64,000 nucleotides of DNA from Nitzschia sp. pyKryTriq1 (Eukaryota > Bacillariophyta > Bacillariophyceae > Bacillariales > Bacillariaceae), in contig OY101124.1 of NCBI GenBank assembly GCA_956465555.1, positions 1,116,001 to 1,180,000 of the forward strand. The letters run 5' to 3'. Positions 10,451-20,746 of the stretch are shown here, piece by piece. The position numbers and the translations under genes are program-made. Each line of letters starts with the position of its first letter. Position 1 is the first letter of the stretch. The notes under the pieces are model-generated. The model did no database searches and was not told the DNA's origin. It was given only the letters and a program-made list of their open reading frames with translations.

Positions 10451-11968
10451 ATGTATTGTGGAGACGAGACAGGTTCCTTCATTGGCGAAATCGGATCGCA
10501 TAGTTGCCGTTTTGGATACGGTGGCGAGGACAACCCGAAGCTAGTCGTTCCGAGTTATGTGTCCAAACATAATATTAAGAAAGGCACCATGGCGGCCAGT
10601 GCCGTGTCGACGCGACTCGCGCAACAAGAAATCGAGACTATTCTGAGACGACCTGACTACAGCAGCAACTTGACGGATCCCAATGCCTTTTTGAGGCAGG
10701 GAGACTTGGTGGAGAAGTGGGATAATTTGCAGACTGCCTGGGAAACGGGCATGGAAGTCTTGCGCGCCAGAGATACGCTCAAACACACCAAGGGAGGCGC
10801 GCCCTATTCGACGAATGTCGGCGCTTCGCCGAGTTCGGAAGGGAAATGTGTGCATCCCATTCTGGCGATTACACCTGGTTTTACACAGTACGACGGGTAT
10901 GGAGCATCCTATTGTGCTTCCGTCAAAAGACAACAACAAATCCAATACACGGAACTGCTCATGGAACAAATGGAGGCATCGAGTATCTTCTTGGCTCCCG
11001 CCCCCATGTTGGCAGCATTTTCTGTGGGACGACAGACGGCGCTTGTGGTGGATATTGGAGCTGGGGGGACGCGGGTGACACCTGTGGTAGATGGATTACT
11101 TCTCCAACAAGCACAGAGACGGAGCGGCCGAGGAGGAGACTGGCTGGGACATGTCACGTGGAAGGCGTTACTGGAAGAGAAAATGACACCAAAGCCACGG
11201 TACCTGCTCCGGGATAGCTCTCCCAAGGCAAAATCACCTCTCTTTCACACCTGGGCGATGCAAGAACTCATGTACGAGCTGCGCACGGAACCATTTATAA
11301 AGTTGGATATGAAGCTGTCGTCCGCCGCCGAGACGCGAGTACCCTTTACTACAAAAGCATCGTCATCTGATTCGGATGGTGAAAAGGATGAGGATATGGA
11401 GGAAGCTGAGGGGCCTGGATCACCACCTCCCACTCCCGGAAGTGTCACATCTGCTGTCTCGACTATCGCTCCCGCCATGTACGAGTTCCCGGATGGAAGT
11501 CTGGTGGATTTGGCTCATACAACCTTGGGGAAGGACCTGACACACATCCCCGAACTCTTGTTCGCCAAGACTTTACCTTTTACTGATAAGTCTTCTTCAA
11601 CTACTTCACCCATGACGAACAATCTCCAAACTTTGGGTGATGCACCTCTTCACGAGTTGATCCATCAATCACTCTTGGCCGTAGGAGATGTCGACATTCG
11701 AAAAGAGTTGTCAAGCAACATTGTCTTGTCAGGAGGATCTTCTCTCTTTCCGAATTTAGATGCTCGATTGTCTCATGAACTATCGCAGTTGCTTCCAGCA
11801 TTTACAAAACCTAAAGTCATCGCGCCGCGCTTTTCGGGGGAGAGAGCTTATGCGTCTTGGATTGGGGCCTCCATTTTGACGTCACTCGGAAGTTTTCAAC
11901 AGTTGTGGCTGAGTCGCACCGAATACGAAGAATATGGCTCGACCATGTCGATTCAACGATTTCCTTGA
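10451..11968 (+). CDS. Actin-related protein, ARP4/BAF53-like
   Basis: A single exon encodes 505 residues with the actin fold. The N-terminus (MYCGDETGSFIGEIGSHSC then RFGYGGEDNPK) is diagnostic of the ARP4 branch rather than of actin. The second phosphate-binding loop is visible as VVDIGAGGTRV, and the C-terminal adenosine motif as IVLSGGSSLFPNL. ARP4 is a nuclear subunit of the INO80, SWR1 and NuA4-type chromatin complexes and binds nucleosomal histones; this role is taken from the family. An acidic, Ser/Pro-rich insert at roughly residues 297-340 (EKDEDMEEAEGPGSPPPTP) interrupts the fold and is probably lineage-specific. The start is the only in-frame ATG that gives the complete first motif; the stop TGA is at 11966-11968. 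Confidence 0.88.
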   Translation: MYCGDETGSFIGEIGSHSCRFGYGGEDNPKLVVPSYVSKHNIKKGTMAASAVSTRLAQQEIETILRRPDYSSNLTDPNAFLRQGDLVEKWDNLQTAWETGMEVLRARDTLKHTKGGAPYSTNVGASPSSEGKCVHPILAITPGFTQYDGYGASYCASVKRQQQIQYTELLMEQMEASSIFLAPAPMLAAFSVGRQTALVVDIGAGGTRVTPVVDGLLLQQAQRRSGRGGDWLGHVTWKALLEEKMTPKPRYLLRDSSPKAKSPLFHTWAMQELMYELRTEPFIKLDMKLSSAAETRVPFTTKASSSDSDGEKDEDMEEAEGPGSPPPTPGSVTSAVSTIAPAMYEFPDGSLVDLAHTTLGKDLTHIPELLFAKTLPFTDKSSSTTSPMTNNLQTLGDAPLHELIHQSLLAVGDVDIRKELSSNIVLSGGSSLFPNLDARLSHELSQLLPAFTKPKVIAPRFSGERAYASWIGASILTSLGSFQQLWLSRTEYEEYGSTMSIQRFP

Positions 11969-12220
11969 TAACAATAATAAAAAATAGTAGACGGAAGAAT
12001 ATTGGCAACAGAGGAGGAATGCGTGGAGGAGCGTAGGAGCAACAAGACATCAAAGCCGGAACGAGGGACACGGTGCGATGACCGCTCTGGAACATTATTC
12101 GTACTCCGGCGGCAACGACAATCATACAATTACCAGTCGTTTCCTTCTACACCTAGACTGCGAATGCCCTCTGGTAAAACGAAAAGCTCTAAATATTACA
12201 GGGGTCGTCGTCGTCGTCGT

Positions 12221-14182
12221 CTACCCAAAGGGGTTGGTGCCTTGGTTCTGCTGTGACTGATGACCATAGGATGGCGGGGATGGCTGGGCATAGCCATACT
12301 GTTGCTGCTGCTGATATTGCTGTTGCAACGGATACTGCTGTTGCTGCTGCCCATAGCCTTGATTACCCTGCGGTTGCTGCTGCTGTCCGTACGGAGAGAG
12401 AGCGTTTCCATAGTACGACGTGGGTGGTGCCCCGTAGGAGGGGCTGTTGGCGGGTGCGCCTCCATACATGTTGGGTGGTGGTGCTCCGAACTGATTCGGC
12501 GCTCCGTAGGGAGACGAGGCCGGTGGACCCGCACTAAACTGATTGGAGCCGTAGGAAGAGGGAGCTGGGGCCGGGACGGGTGGTGAGGGTCCAAAGGGGT
12601 TGGTATCGGCCGCACCTGCAGAGCCAAACTGAGTCGGTGGCGGCGGTGGAGGTGCTGCGGGTGGCGGGGCCGAGGCTCCACTGATGCCACTAAAGGCGCT
12701 GTCGAATGAATCAAATGATTGATTCCGTCCTCCAAGTCCACCATACGAGTAGCCTCTCGCGCTAGGGGATGGAACCAAGGCTCCGCTATTGGGTGCGCTT
12801 TGGCTGTTCGTAGGCGTGGGCCCAAAGGCAGCGCTGAGCTCATCGACGGTAGGAGGTGGGGCGGCAGATGCGTTGATAGTCAGCATATCCAACGTCGATG
12901 GCGTCCCCATGCTCGATCCTCCGTACGCCGAACTGCCATCATGCGATCTTGTACCAAAGGAATAGTTGTCGTTGCTCTGCACCGATACAGGGAATCCACC
13001 CATACCCTGAGGCGATACCGTTCCTGGTGGGAGCCGCTGCTCGTCATGTGAAGGCGATGCAAGCCCCCCGCCACTGCTTGGTGACCAAATATCACTATTT
13101 GTCAAAGACAATCCACCGACACCCGCTTCAATCGCCAAAGTGTTGCTACCCGGCGCTTTGGTCGAAAGCATTTTGGGCTCCAGACTATCCAAATCCTTCA
13201 AACGAGCTTGTGGTTTGATACCGTGCGTTACCGCCAATCGCTTCATCTCATTGACTATTGTATTGAGGCTTGCCAAGGCCTTGGCTTCGTCACCACTGAC
13301 GGTCACTTCAAACTGGGCGATTTTCACCATCAACGGATGCAAATCTCTCCAAGATCTGTCAGTGACCTCGTCGATCAACGTACAGAGACCGGCAACGAAG
13401 TTGTTGTAGGTCTGCCGAACTTTCACTAGTTTTTCTTCGTTACGCGTCAAGCGTTCCCCGGATTTCTGATCGACTTGCTTCCCCTTGGCCATTGTAGCGT
13501 TTGCCGTTTGCCGCAACGATTCGACTTTTCTCTGGTAATGATCCAATTCGACCCGAAGCTGCTCGGCGTTCTTGAGACCCGTGTTCACACGAGACGTTAC
13601 TACCTTTTCCCATTCTACTGCATAGTCAATCACGAATTGAGAATATTTTTGTGTATACATTTTCGCCTTGCCAGAGACCCCTTCTTGAATGGACAGATAC
13701 GACAACACAGAATCCGAAGGCTTGTCGGCACTCGGCATGAGGCCGGTCTTGTCAAACAAGGGAGTATTCTGCGACAAGACTGCTAGATATTGGGCCACCT
13801 ACGTGTTTGGTACGAAACGAGCACGAGAGAGGAGGTGTGAGCGGGGAGGATCATCAGGAACATGGTCTACCAGGTACAGTACATTCAACGACCGAGTTGC
13901 CAAGCAAAAGATCCGTCTATTCTTCTTTCCCATATCCGGCACAAAGGATTCGCCTGGCAATTCAGTACCAGAATCTACGTAGAACCTACGTACCTTATAG
14001 CGCGTCTCGGCAATGCTTTGCATGGCGGCAAAGTGCGCTTTCAATGCCGCTATTAGGCCCTGAAGCCGTTTGACGAAAACATGATACTTGTCGGTCAGCT
14101 GTACCAAGTCTTGGCTCGAATTGAGAGACTTTTTACCGCCAACTGCGTCTTTGAGACGCGTTGCCACTCTCGTTTTCACCAT
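12221..14182 (-). CDS. BAR-domain protein with Q/P/G/Y-rich tail
   Basis: There are two exons, 14182-13994 and 13798-12221, separated by a 195-nt intron (donor GTACGT, acceptor CGTAG, phase 0), giving 588 residues. Residues 1 to about 250 form a long helical region with the pattern of a BAR domain (MVKTRVATRLKDAVGGKK, then a three-helix dimerisation core containing YSQFVIDYAVEWEKVV and NNFVAGLCTLIDEVTDR). BAR dimers bind and curve membranes in endocytosis and tubule formation. The second half, roughly residues 290-588, is low-complexity and rich in Gln, Pro, Gly, Tyr, Ser and Asn, with repeated QQQ and PPPP blocks, and ends NQGTNPFG. Several NPFG motifs occur; NPF tripeptides are known ligands of EH domains, which fits an endocytic adaptor. 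The assignment rests on pattern, so an alternative helical membrane-binding fold is possible. Confidence 0.75.
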
Positions 14183-15541
14183 GGTCAACAAGTAGGACGA
14201 GTTGGTGTGATGATAGATGAGATGTCGGGGGCGGGTCGGTTGTTTCCGTTTTCTCGCTATTCGCGATGTCGCGTCTCAATCAAAGCGCGCCGCCGTTTGT
14301 CGTGTGTGGTGGCGCGAGCATGTTCGTGGAAAGACCCGGATTTACTCCAAAAGTCCTACGTAAGATTTATCGCGTGAATGCATGGGATGGGATTTATTCA
14401 ACGGTCCAACATGCTTCATGCATGCGCAGGCTGCCACAAGACCACGACGACCCCGCCGACTCCTCTTCCTCTACGCCCGCAACGCCCAACAACCAAGAAC
14501 ACAAAACACAAAACACCCATTTACACCATCAACTATCGTTCATGGATGTCGTTGATGCTACTGTTGTGTCGCCCCCCCCGAGCCCTCTCCGCGTAATTCG
14601 GGCGTCTCCATACTAACCCCAGGTAGCCCCTTGGCACTTATCACGCCCGCCAAAACTGCTGATACTGCTACTGCGAAGATCAAGACTACTTTTGAAATTC
14701 TGAGCTCCAATCCGGACTCCACCGCATTTCGTAATGCCATACTGTAGATGACAATTTCAATGCTCGAATCGAAGAGTGCTACCTGTTACGGTCGTTTTGT
14801 TCCATTCGTAGAGCCTGTACAGAATATAGTATGGCTTTTCGATGAATATGTCAGCCGGAAAGACACCGTGCGATGTTGCATGCCTTGTGGAGGTGCTGGC
14901 CATTGCATCAGGTTGACAGCGTCTCCTGTTTCACGCCCATGGCATTACTTGATGACGATCCTTTAACCAGTGGTCTCTTGCTGCTACGACTGGTAGCCCT
15001 TCTAGGACGTTGATGTTGCTATTGCTGTACTATAGAAAGTCAATAAAGAAGACTGACTCCATCGGAATACGGTAAACGGAGGTCTATAATACAAAAGTAT
15101 GGTAGCTTTGAAAAAGAGAGGACGAGTAGATACTACTGTAGTTCTTGAAGTAACAACTAATATCGGTAGGTTCAGAGAAACAAAACTGCTGCTTTGACGG
15201 TGAAGAAGAAGTATATTTCTATCAATAGAGTAGAATAGGTTTAGAAAAGAAATTACAATCCAGCAGCAGAACCCGTCACGCCCCCCTGCATTATTCTTTT
15301 TACTTGATCCTCCTCAAATCAGTACTGGTAGCCTTGCATTTTACAGGAGGACCCAACTACAGTACAGTAGCTCGAGCCTTGCTGCTGTTATTACTGTGTA
15401 TTTGTAGTAAACGTAGGTTTACAACTACAATGAGTACAGTAGTAGCATTAATGGAAAAACGAGGAGTAAATATTGCGGTTGAAGTAACAAATAATAATAC
15501 CGGTATCATACGTGTACTGTAGGTTCAAGGAAACAAAAAGT
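14183..15541. other. Intergenic region with a degenerate copy of the tRNA flank
   Basis: No gene is well supported. A 60-codon minus-strand frame at 14558-14740 encodes one hydrophobic segment but has no other support. Around 15101-15200 the sequence resembles 15429-15550, the region next to tRNA-Phe: shared blocks include GAAGTAACAA, AGGTTCA and GAAACAAAA in the same order, ending in TGCTTTGAC versus TGCCTTGAC. This suggests an old local duplication reaching into the tRNA gene. One TACCGGTA lies at 15498-15505. Confidence 0.5.
15535..15539 (-). terminator. RNA polymerase III T-tract terminator of tRNA-Phe
   Basis: On the minus strand, TTTTT begins 3 nt after the tRNA 3' end. A run of four or more T on the non-template strand is the standard RNA polymerase III stop signal. 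Confidence 0.75.
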
Positions 15542-15614
15542 TGCCTTGACTGTGAATCGAACACAGGGCCTTCAGATCTTCAGTCTGACGCTCTTCCAAC
15601 TGAGCTATCAAGGC
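15542..15614 (-). tRNA. tRNA-Phe (GAA)
   Basis: Read on the minus strand, the 73-nt sequence folds as a full cloverleaf. The acceptor stem GCCTTGA pairs with TCAAGGC and is followed by discriminator A; the D arm is GCTC/GAGC, the anticodon stem TCAGA/TCTGA and the T arm CTGTG/CACAG around TTCGATT. The anticodon loop CTGAAGA gives anticodon GAA, phenylalanine. The internal A box (TAGCTCAGTTGG) and B box (GTTCGATTC) are intact, there is no intron, and CCA is not encoded, as expected of a nuclear gene. Confidence 0.95.
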
Positions 15615-17113
15615 TGGCTTGCTGCCATGCATGGAACAGCCCATTGCTTGTACATAAAGCTAAAACAAAGTATTGTGGGTTGACAGCAGGTTAGAAATTT
15701 TAGAATTCGACTCCACTGACCTCTGAAGTGCGCGCCTGGCGCAAGCCAGACGATACAAGCACCCGTACCGGTAGGCATCACCAGTTCTGCCAGAATCATG
15801 ATCAATCATCACAGAATTCCCTCACTACTGGTACCAGGTACCAGTTTTCAAAAATGAGAGATAGCCGTGGTAAATTATGCACTATGCACTGTGATAGCGC
15901 AAAAGACGCTGATAGTGCTGATAGTAGTAATTACCACTGCTAGCCTGCCTCTCTCGTACTACAAAGAGCTGATACTACCATTCATTTATAGGTTTAACCG
16001 TGTGCTCTATCAAATGGTGTCCTCGGTGGGTTCATGGGACATTTATTTTTTGGTTACAACGGGGGTGAAATCTGACCTCAATTGAGGTCCTGACCTCTCA
16101 AATTGAGGTCAGCGGTATAATAGACACTATCATAGCCTTCATTCAAATTAACACGTGATTTTGACGCGCTAGAATGTGCAGAATTTCGGTGGTAGGACAG
16201 ACTCCTACCAGGTTCTACCGGTACGTGCGCTACCACGCATTTCCGCGCTTTTGGTACAGCCAAACTTCTTCTGATTGGGTCCTGTTTACTCCTTCTCCGT
16301 GACGGCAAAAAACACCCGGTTCCATAACATAACATACAGTTCTAATTTTATCTACCACGTGCTTGACTTCTCTAATTCCTAGTAGGAGCACAATAATGCA
16401 CATCTCTTCCCCCCTGGTGCTTAACCAACAACGAACGGGAGCAGTTTGATCACACACATAAATGCAAAATTGAAGCAAAAAGCTCCATGTAGGGCCTATA
16501 TTATTGTTACGCACGAGCAGACTAATAAATAATATATTTTGGAATAATAATATGGGCGGGAAACGACCAACGGGATTTTCACATCTCCATTTGCCGGCAA
16601 CACCAAACATTGCAGATACCATACAATACCGGTAGGAATAATGGGAATCGATGGAACAATGGCACCAGAACAGCTCTTTAGACGACTTGAATGAGAGGTA
16701 TAATGAACAAGAACTACCAGCAGTACACTATAAGACAACAAGTTAAATCAGCATGTGCACTCTTATGGTGGTTTCGTGCGTGAATCACAAATCGCAAATC
16801 ACAACAGCATAGTAGCGTCAAAAAAGAAAAGGGGCACTGCTCCTATATAGCGAGACAAGGCTGTGCTTCTTCGGACGACGACGACGATGAAGAGGGTACA
16901 GATCATTTGAAATAAAAGAAAACGACACATAATTGACTATTCCCCCGACGACACGCCTCGTCCTCTACTACCATACTCCTCATCTTCGTCCATCCAGCAA
17001 GGACCTCCTCGTCTACTGCCACGCCAGCACAAAGAGGAAGGGAGGACGAGAGTACAGAAACTACTACTAGTAGTCAGCATAGGGTGATAAACAGCAGGCT
17101 AGTAAACCGACAG
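15615..17113. other. Gene-poor intergenic region
   Basis: No gene is supported in these 1.5 kb. Visible structure: TACCGGTA at 15766-15773, 16216-16223 and 16627-16634; TACCAGGTA at 15832-15840; a perfect 16-bp palindrome and its repeats at 16073-16112; and a GACGAC run just before 16890. The last 150 bases, rich in CTACTAC/GAGGA, form the presumed leader of the downstream HA-domain gene. Confidence 0.55.
16073..16112. repeat. TGACCTC/GAGGTCA inverted repeat array
   Basis: A perfect palindrome GACCTCAATTGAGGTC occupies 16074-16089. It is followed at once by TGACCTCTCAAATTGAGGTCA, a second imperfect copy of the same inverted repeat. The four half-sites TGACCTC/GAGGTCA alternate in orientation within 40 bases. 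This could be a binding site for a dimeric or tetrameric regulator or the relic of a small foldback element. No gene starts within 1 kb on either side. Confidence 0.6.
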
Positions 17114-18094
17114 ATGGGAGAAGATCCACAACGAGGAGGACACACACCACCCCAACAACGTTCTCACAACCAAGAGGACGAAGGGCAGCACCACCACCGC
17201 CGCCAACAGCCGTCAAATTTCGGGGATGAGGATCATCCTCGGCCCAAGGCCAACATGAAGACGAAATCAGCTACTACTACTATGCAATCAACACAACGAA
17301 ATCGATCATCATCGTCGTCATTGGTCCTTGCGGGTGCTGCTGCTGGTGGACGCCCCCAAGGACAGCAGCAGGCAGCAGAACATGGATACAGTCCTACCGG
17401 TGGACCACGCTTACCAGCAGCAGCAATGCTCCTTTTTCATCCTCATGGCGTGCATCCTCGTCATGAACAGCAGGTTCCCAATAAGTATCCTCGTTATCAT
17501 GGTGCGGGGGGTGATTTGGCCGTTCTTCTTGGTAATTCTGCTCGTCCCACCGGCAGGGAAGACGACCATCAACAGCATCCCTGGCAAGAAGAAGGGCAGC
17601 TGCTGCTAGACTCATCCTATGATCATCTCCTTCCACCGCAACAATCTGATACTACTAGTACGGTGGCAGCTTTACCACTCGACTCCGCCGCCTACCTTGA
17701 GGAGGACGAGGAACGAAAGAGGAGTCCCCCACCAACAGAACGAGCAGGAGACGACGATGGAGGATGGTCTTCCTCATCCTCAATTTTGTCCTTTCCAAGT
17801 TCTTCGAATGGGTCTCCCGCCCCGAGAAGGATACTATCAACAAGCGCCGTGCAACAAGGGCATCATCAGCGAGGAGGACAAGAACCCGCGGTGGAACAAC
17901 ACTCACCAGGCGATGAGTTCCTGATGATCCTAGATCAGCGGCCAATGCTTGCAGACAACAATACCGCTATGTTTGTCCTCGGGCAGGACGCGGATCGTTG
18001 CCAGCAGCACCAGAATACTGTGGCAAATACTTATGATTCGACCAGCAAGGAGGAGTGGCAGCGCTTCAAACAGCAAGCTCCTCCTCACCAGCAC

Positions 18095-18127
<33 letters not shown>

Positions 18128-19345
18128 GACAGATATATTTCGTTGTTGCCAAGAGCGATCACAGATTTCTCTTCTGAATTCATTTCGTTGTTATTACCCC
18201 AACCTGAACAACAACAGGAATCTCGTGATCATCAACTGGGGCTGGTGGTGAATGCTTCCAGAGCAACAACGATGGGTGCTAGTACTACTACTGCCGGAGG
18301 CGTGGTGGGTGCTGGGGGGAGTATAGGTGGTCACGGGGGCGAAGCTGGGCTTGTTGTTGTTCCTGGTCGTGACCAAACATATGAGGAGGAGCACCACTCG
18401 TCCAGTTCCAGGAGCAAGCGGAACAGCTGCGGCGAGGATTCATATTCACGAGGAGGAGGGAGTGGAGGTAGAAAGAAGATGAGGGAAGTTGCTGCTACTG
18501 CTGCTCCTCGTCAGCACAATGACTTGCTGGTGTTGGTGAGGAAGGACGAGGGGGGTCACCATAGCCCAAACACGAAGATGAAGAGGCTACCGGAGCAAAG
18601 TCGCACCGCCAGCATGGTGACTACCAGCACCACGCCAGCAGTATCGTCCTTGTCCCTCCTGCTGGCGGCACCCTCAAGCACAGCAGCAGCAGCAGCAGCA
18701 GCCAGCAATCGCCCCTCACCCCCACCATCAAGACGTAGCAAAGACGACGAGGACAACGATCGTGCTATTCTGGGTAGTGATTCGCCGGAGGAGGAAGAAT
18801 CACTTAGTGTGCTGGGGTCCTATTCTGCTTCTAATCAGCAACAAAGACAGTGGATGGAGCGTTACCATGAACTACTTGAATTTCGAGCCGAATATGGACA
18901 CTGCAATGTCCCATTTGGCTACAAAGATCATCCCTTTCTGGCGCAATGGATCAAGAGACAGCGATATCAGTACAAGTGCAAAGTGAAAGGTCAACACTCT
19001 CACATGACAAAAGAACGTGAAGATCTACTAGAAATCATCGGTTTCCAATGGGATTATCACGTCGCCGCATGGGAAGAAAACTTTGCCAGGCTCATCGATT
19101 TCCACAATCAAAATACTCACTGCTTTATACCTACAAAGGAAAAGCGACTCTTCGCGTGGTGCAAGCGACAACGCAGGCAATATCGATCGTGGATTACTGG
19201 CAAACAATCCACTTTGACGGAGGACAGGATTTCAAGGCTTTCAAGCTTGGGATTTCCGTGGAACACCCCCACCGCCGGCCCCCGCAGCGACGATGCTGAT
19301 GGGGGTAGTACAAATATTAGCAGCGGTGCTAGTAGTACTAACTAG
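17114..19345 (+). CDS. Helicase-associated (HA) domain protein, large paralogue
   Basis: About 743 residues in one exon from the first ATG of the frame (MGEDPQRGGHTPPQQ). Residues 1-575 are low-complexity, rich in Gln, His, Ser, Gly and Ala, with a CAG-encoded polyalanine run (18096-18125) and a second near 18681. Residues of about 579-715 contain two helicase-associated domains: WMERYHELLEFRAEYGHCNV with WIKRQRYQYK, then FARLIDFHNQNTHCFIP with WCKRQRRQYR. Both end in the LxxLGFxW signature. HA domains are short three-helix, Myb-like modules. They are abundant in diatoms without any helicase attached and are thought to bind nucleic acid; that function is inferred. The gene next to it at 20747 carries the same two domains in the same order, so the pair is a tandem duplication with diverged N-termini. 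Confidence 0.8.
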
Positions 19346-20746
19346 TAGGAGGAGTACAACACCAGCACGAAGAGGACTCCTGCTAGTACTAGTGGTAGCT
19401 AGGAGCGGCACCACTGCTGGTGCTACTAGTAGTACTAGCTGCAAACAACTGAACAAGAAGAAGAAAATGGAGGGAACGGCTCTTGGTGCCGTTGTTGTTG
19501 CTCTCCTGCTGCTCGTCGTCCTTCATTTGTTGCTGTTCTCGTACTTTGGAATGATCATGATGATCGTCCGGCCGCGATATACTAGTAGTACTACTCTAGA
19601 GTAAATAGTACTAAAGAATTCCTCAACAACAGATCCACTCTAGTAGCTAGTCCCTACTAGTACTACTACTAGTGGTACTAGCAGTGATTGTGGTCGGCAG
19701 GAGCATTTTGCTGCTGGTGGTAGTAGTACTTGTACTCTACTACTAGTACTACAGTGCTACCGGAACCATGTACTACGACAACGAGGAGGATATTAGTACT
19801 ACTAGTCTAGTAGAGTAGAGTCTAATACTACTACTAGGGTCGAGCAGCACCTACTCCCACTTACCATGATCCACTTGTTGGCACCTTTTTGCAAAACCGT
19901 TGTCGGAGTAGGCTACTTCTTTTTTGTCGCACAGTACCGGTAGTAGTAGTCTACAGCGCGGCCACCCGCCCACCCACGGCGGTGCGTGTAATACTTGTAC
20001 CGCACGCCGATAGACTTTGTAGCCTTGATATGACGGATGACGGCGTCTCTTTTTTCTGTGGTCGCCGCGGCCGGCATGCAATACTTATACCGGCGGCGGC
20101 GCCGCCAGTACAAGTGCTTTATCAGACGAATGTGTACTTAATGATTGATGAACAAATGAGGATAATGTTTATATATGGAACGAGCGGCTGCTTCTTGTTC
20201 TTCGGCTCTGCTCATTCCGATTATTGCGTGTTCCTGGGACATCAGTACGAAGTACGACGTGTTCGTACCTTCCTCACTACAGTACCGGTATCTACAGTAC
20301 TACTAGAAACGGCCAATCAGTTCGTATTGTGGTCGGGCTCGCTGGTGGTCGGTTGGGACTTCTGCGAGCCTCTTCTCGTGGATACGTACAGTATTACACG
20401 TGCTGGTGCCTCAAAAATGCTTGTAGTAGAGCAGTTTACTCTACTTGGTATTAATAGCGGAAGTGCGAGAATTTACCGCATTCCCGAGAAATCACAATTT
20501 GACGATACATACCAATACCCCGGATCGGAGTAGTAGACATCTTCGAAAGCAGCGAAAACTTCCAGAAAAAGAGAAGCCAACCACTTTGTTATTAACTATT
20601 CTTCGATATCTTGTTTGCTAGACATAGACAACACGACCACCAGTAGTAATATTTCGTTCTTTGCGAAGGGCGTAGTAGCTGCTGCTGGCGACCAATCCCA
20701 TCAGTTTTCCTTGTTGGTGTCCAGCAATAAGGCACAATCCCTCAGC
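19346..20746. other. Low-complexity CTAG/GTAC/TAGTA-rich spacer
   Basis: The spacer between the two HA-domain genes is dominated, from 19320 to 19850, by interleaved TAGTA, CTAGT and GTACT words (for example TACTAGTAGTACTACT-like runs), which are nearly self-complementary on both strands. TACCGGTA occurs at 19935-19942 and 20283-20290. Longer reading frames here consist of this repeat DNA and are not credible genes. The 5' end of the second HA gene may include sequence from about 20615, where its frame is already open. Confidence 0.55.

Noticed and set aside
12196-12843. A 215-codon frame on the minus strand
   Set aside because: It overlaps the BAR-protein tail in another frame; repetitive P/Q codons keep several frames open.
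18096-18125. CAG repeat as an unstable microsatellite locus
   Set aside because: It is in frame as polyalanine in the HA-domain protein and of ordinary length; described with the gene rather than as a finding.
19889-20533. A 214-codon frame in the spacer between the HA genes
   Set aside because: No ATG at its start, tyrosine/valine-rich product made of GTAC/TAGTA repeat DNA.
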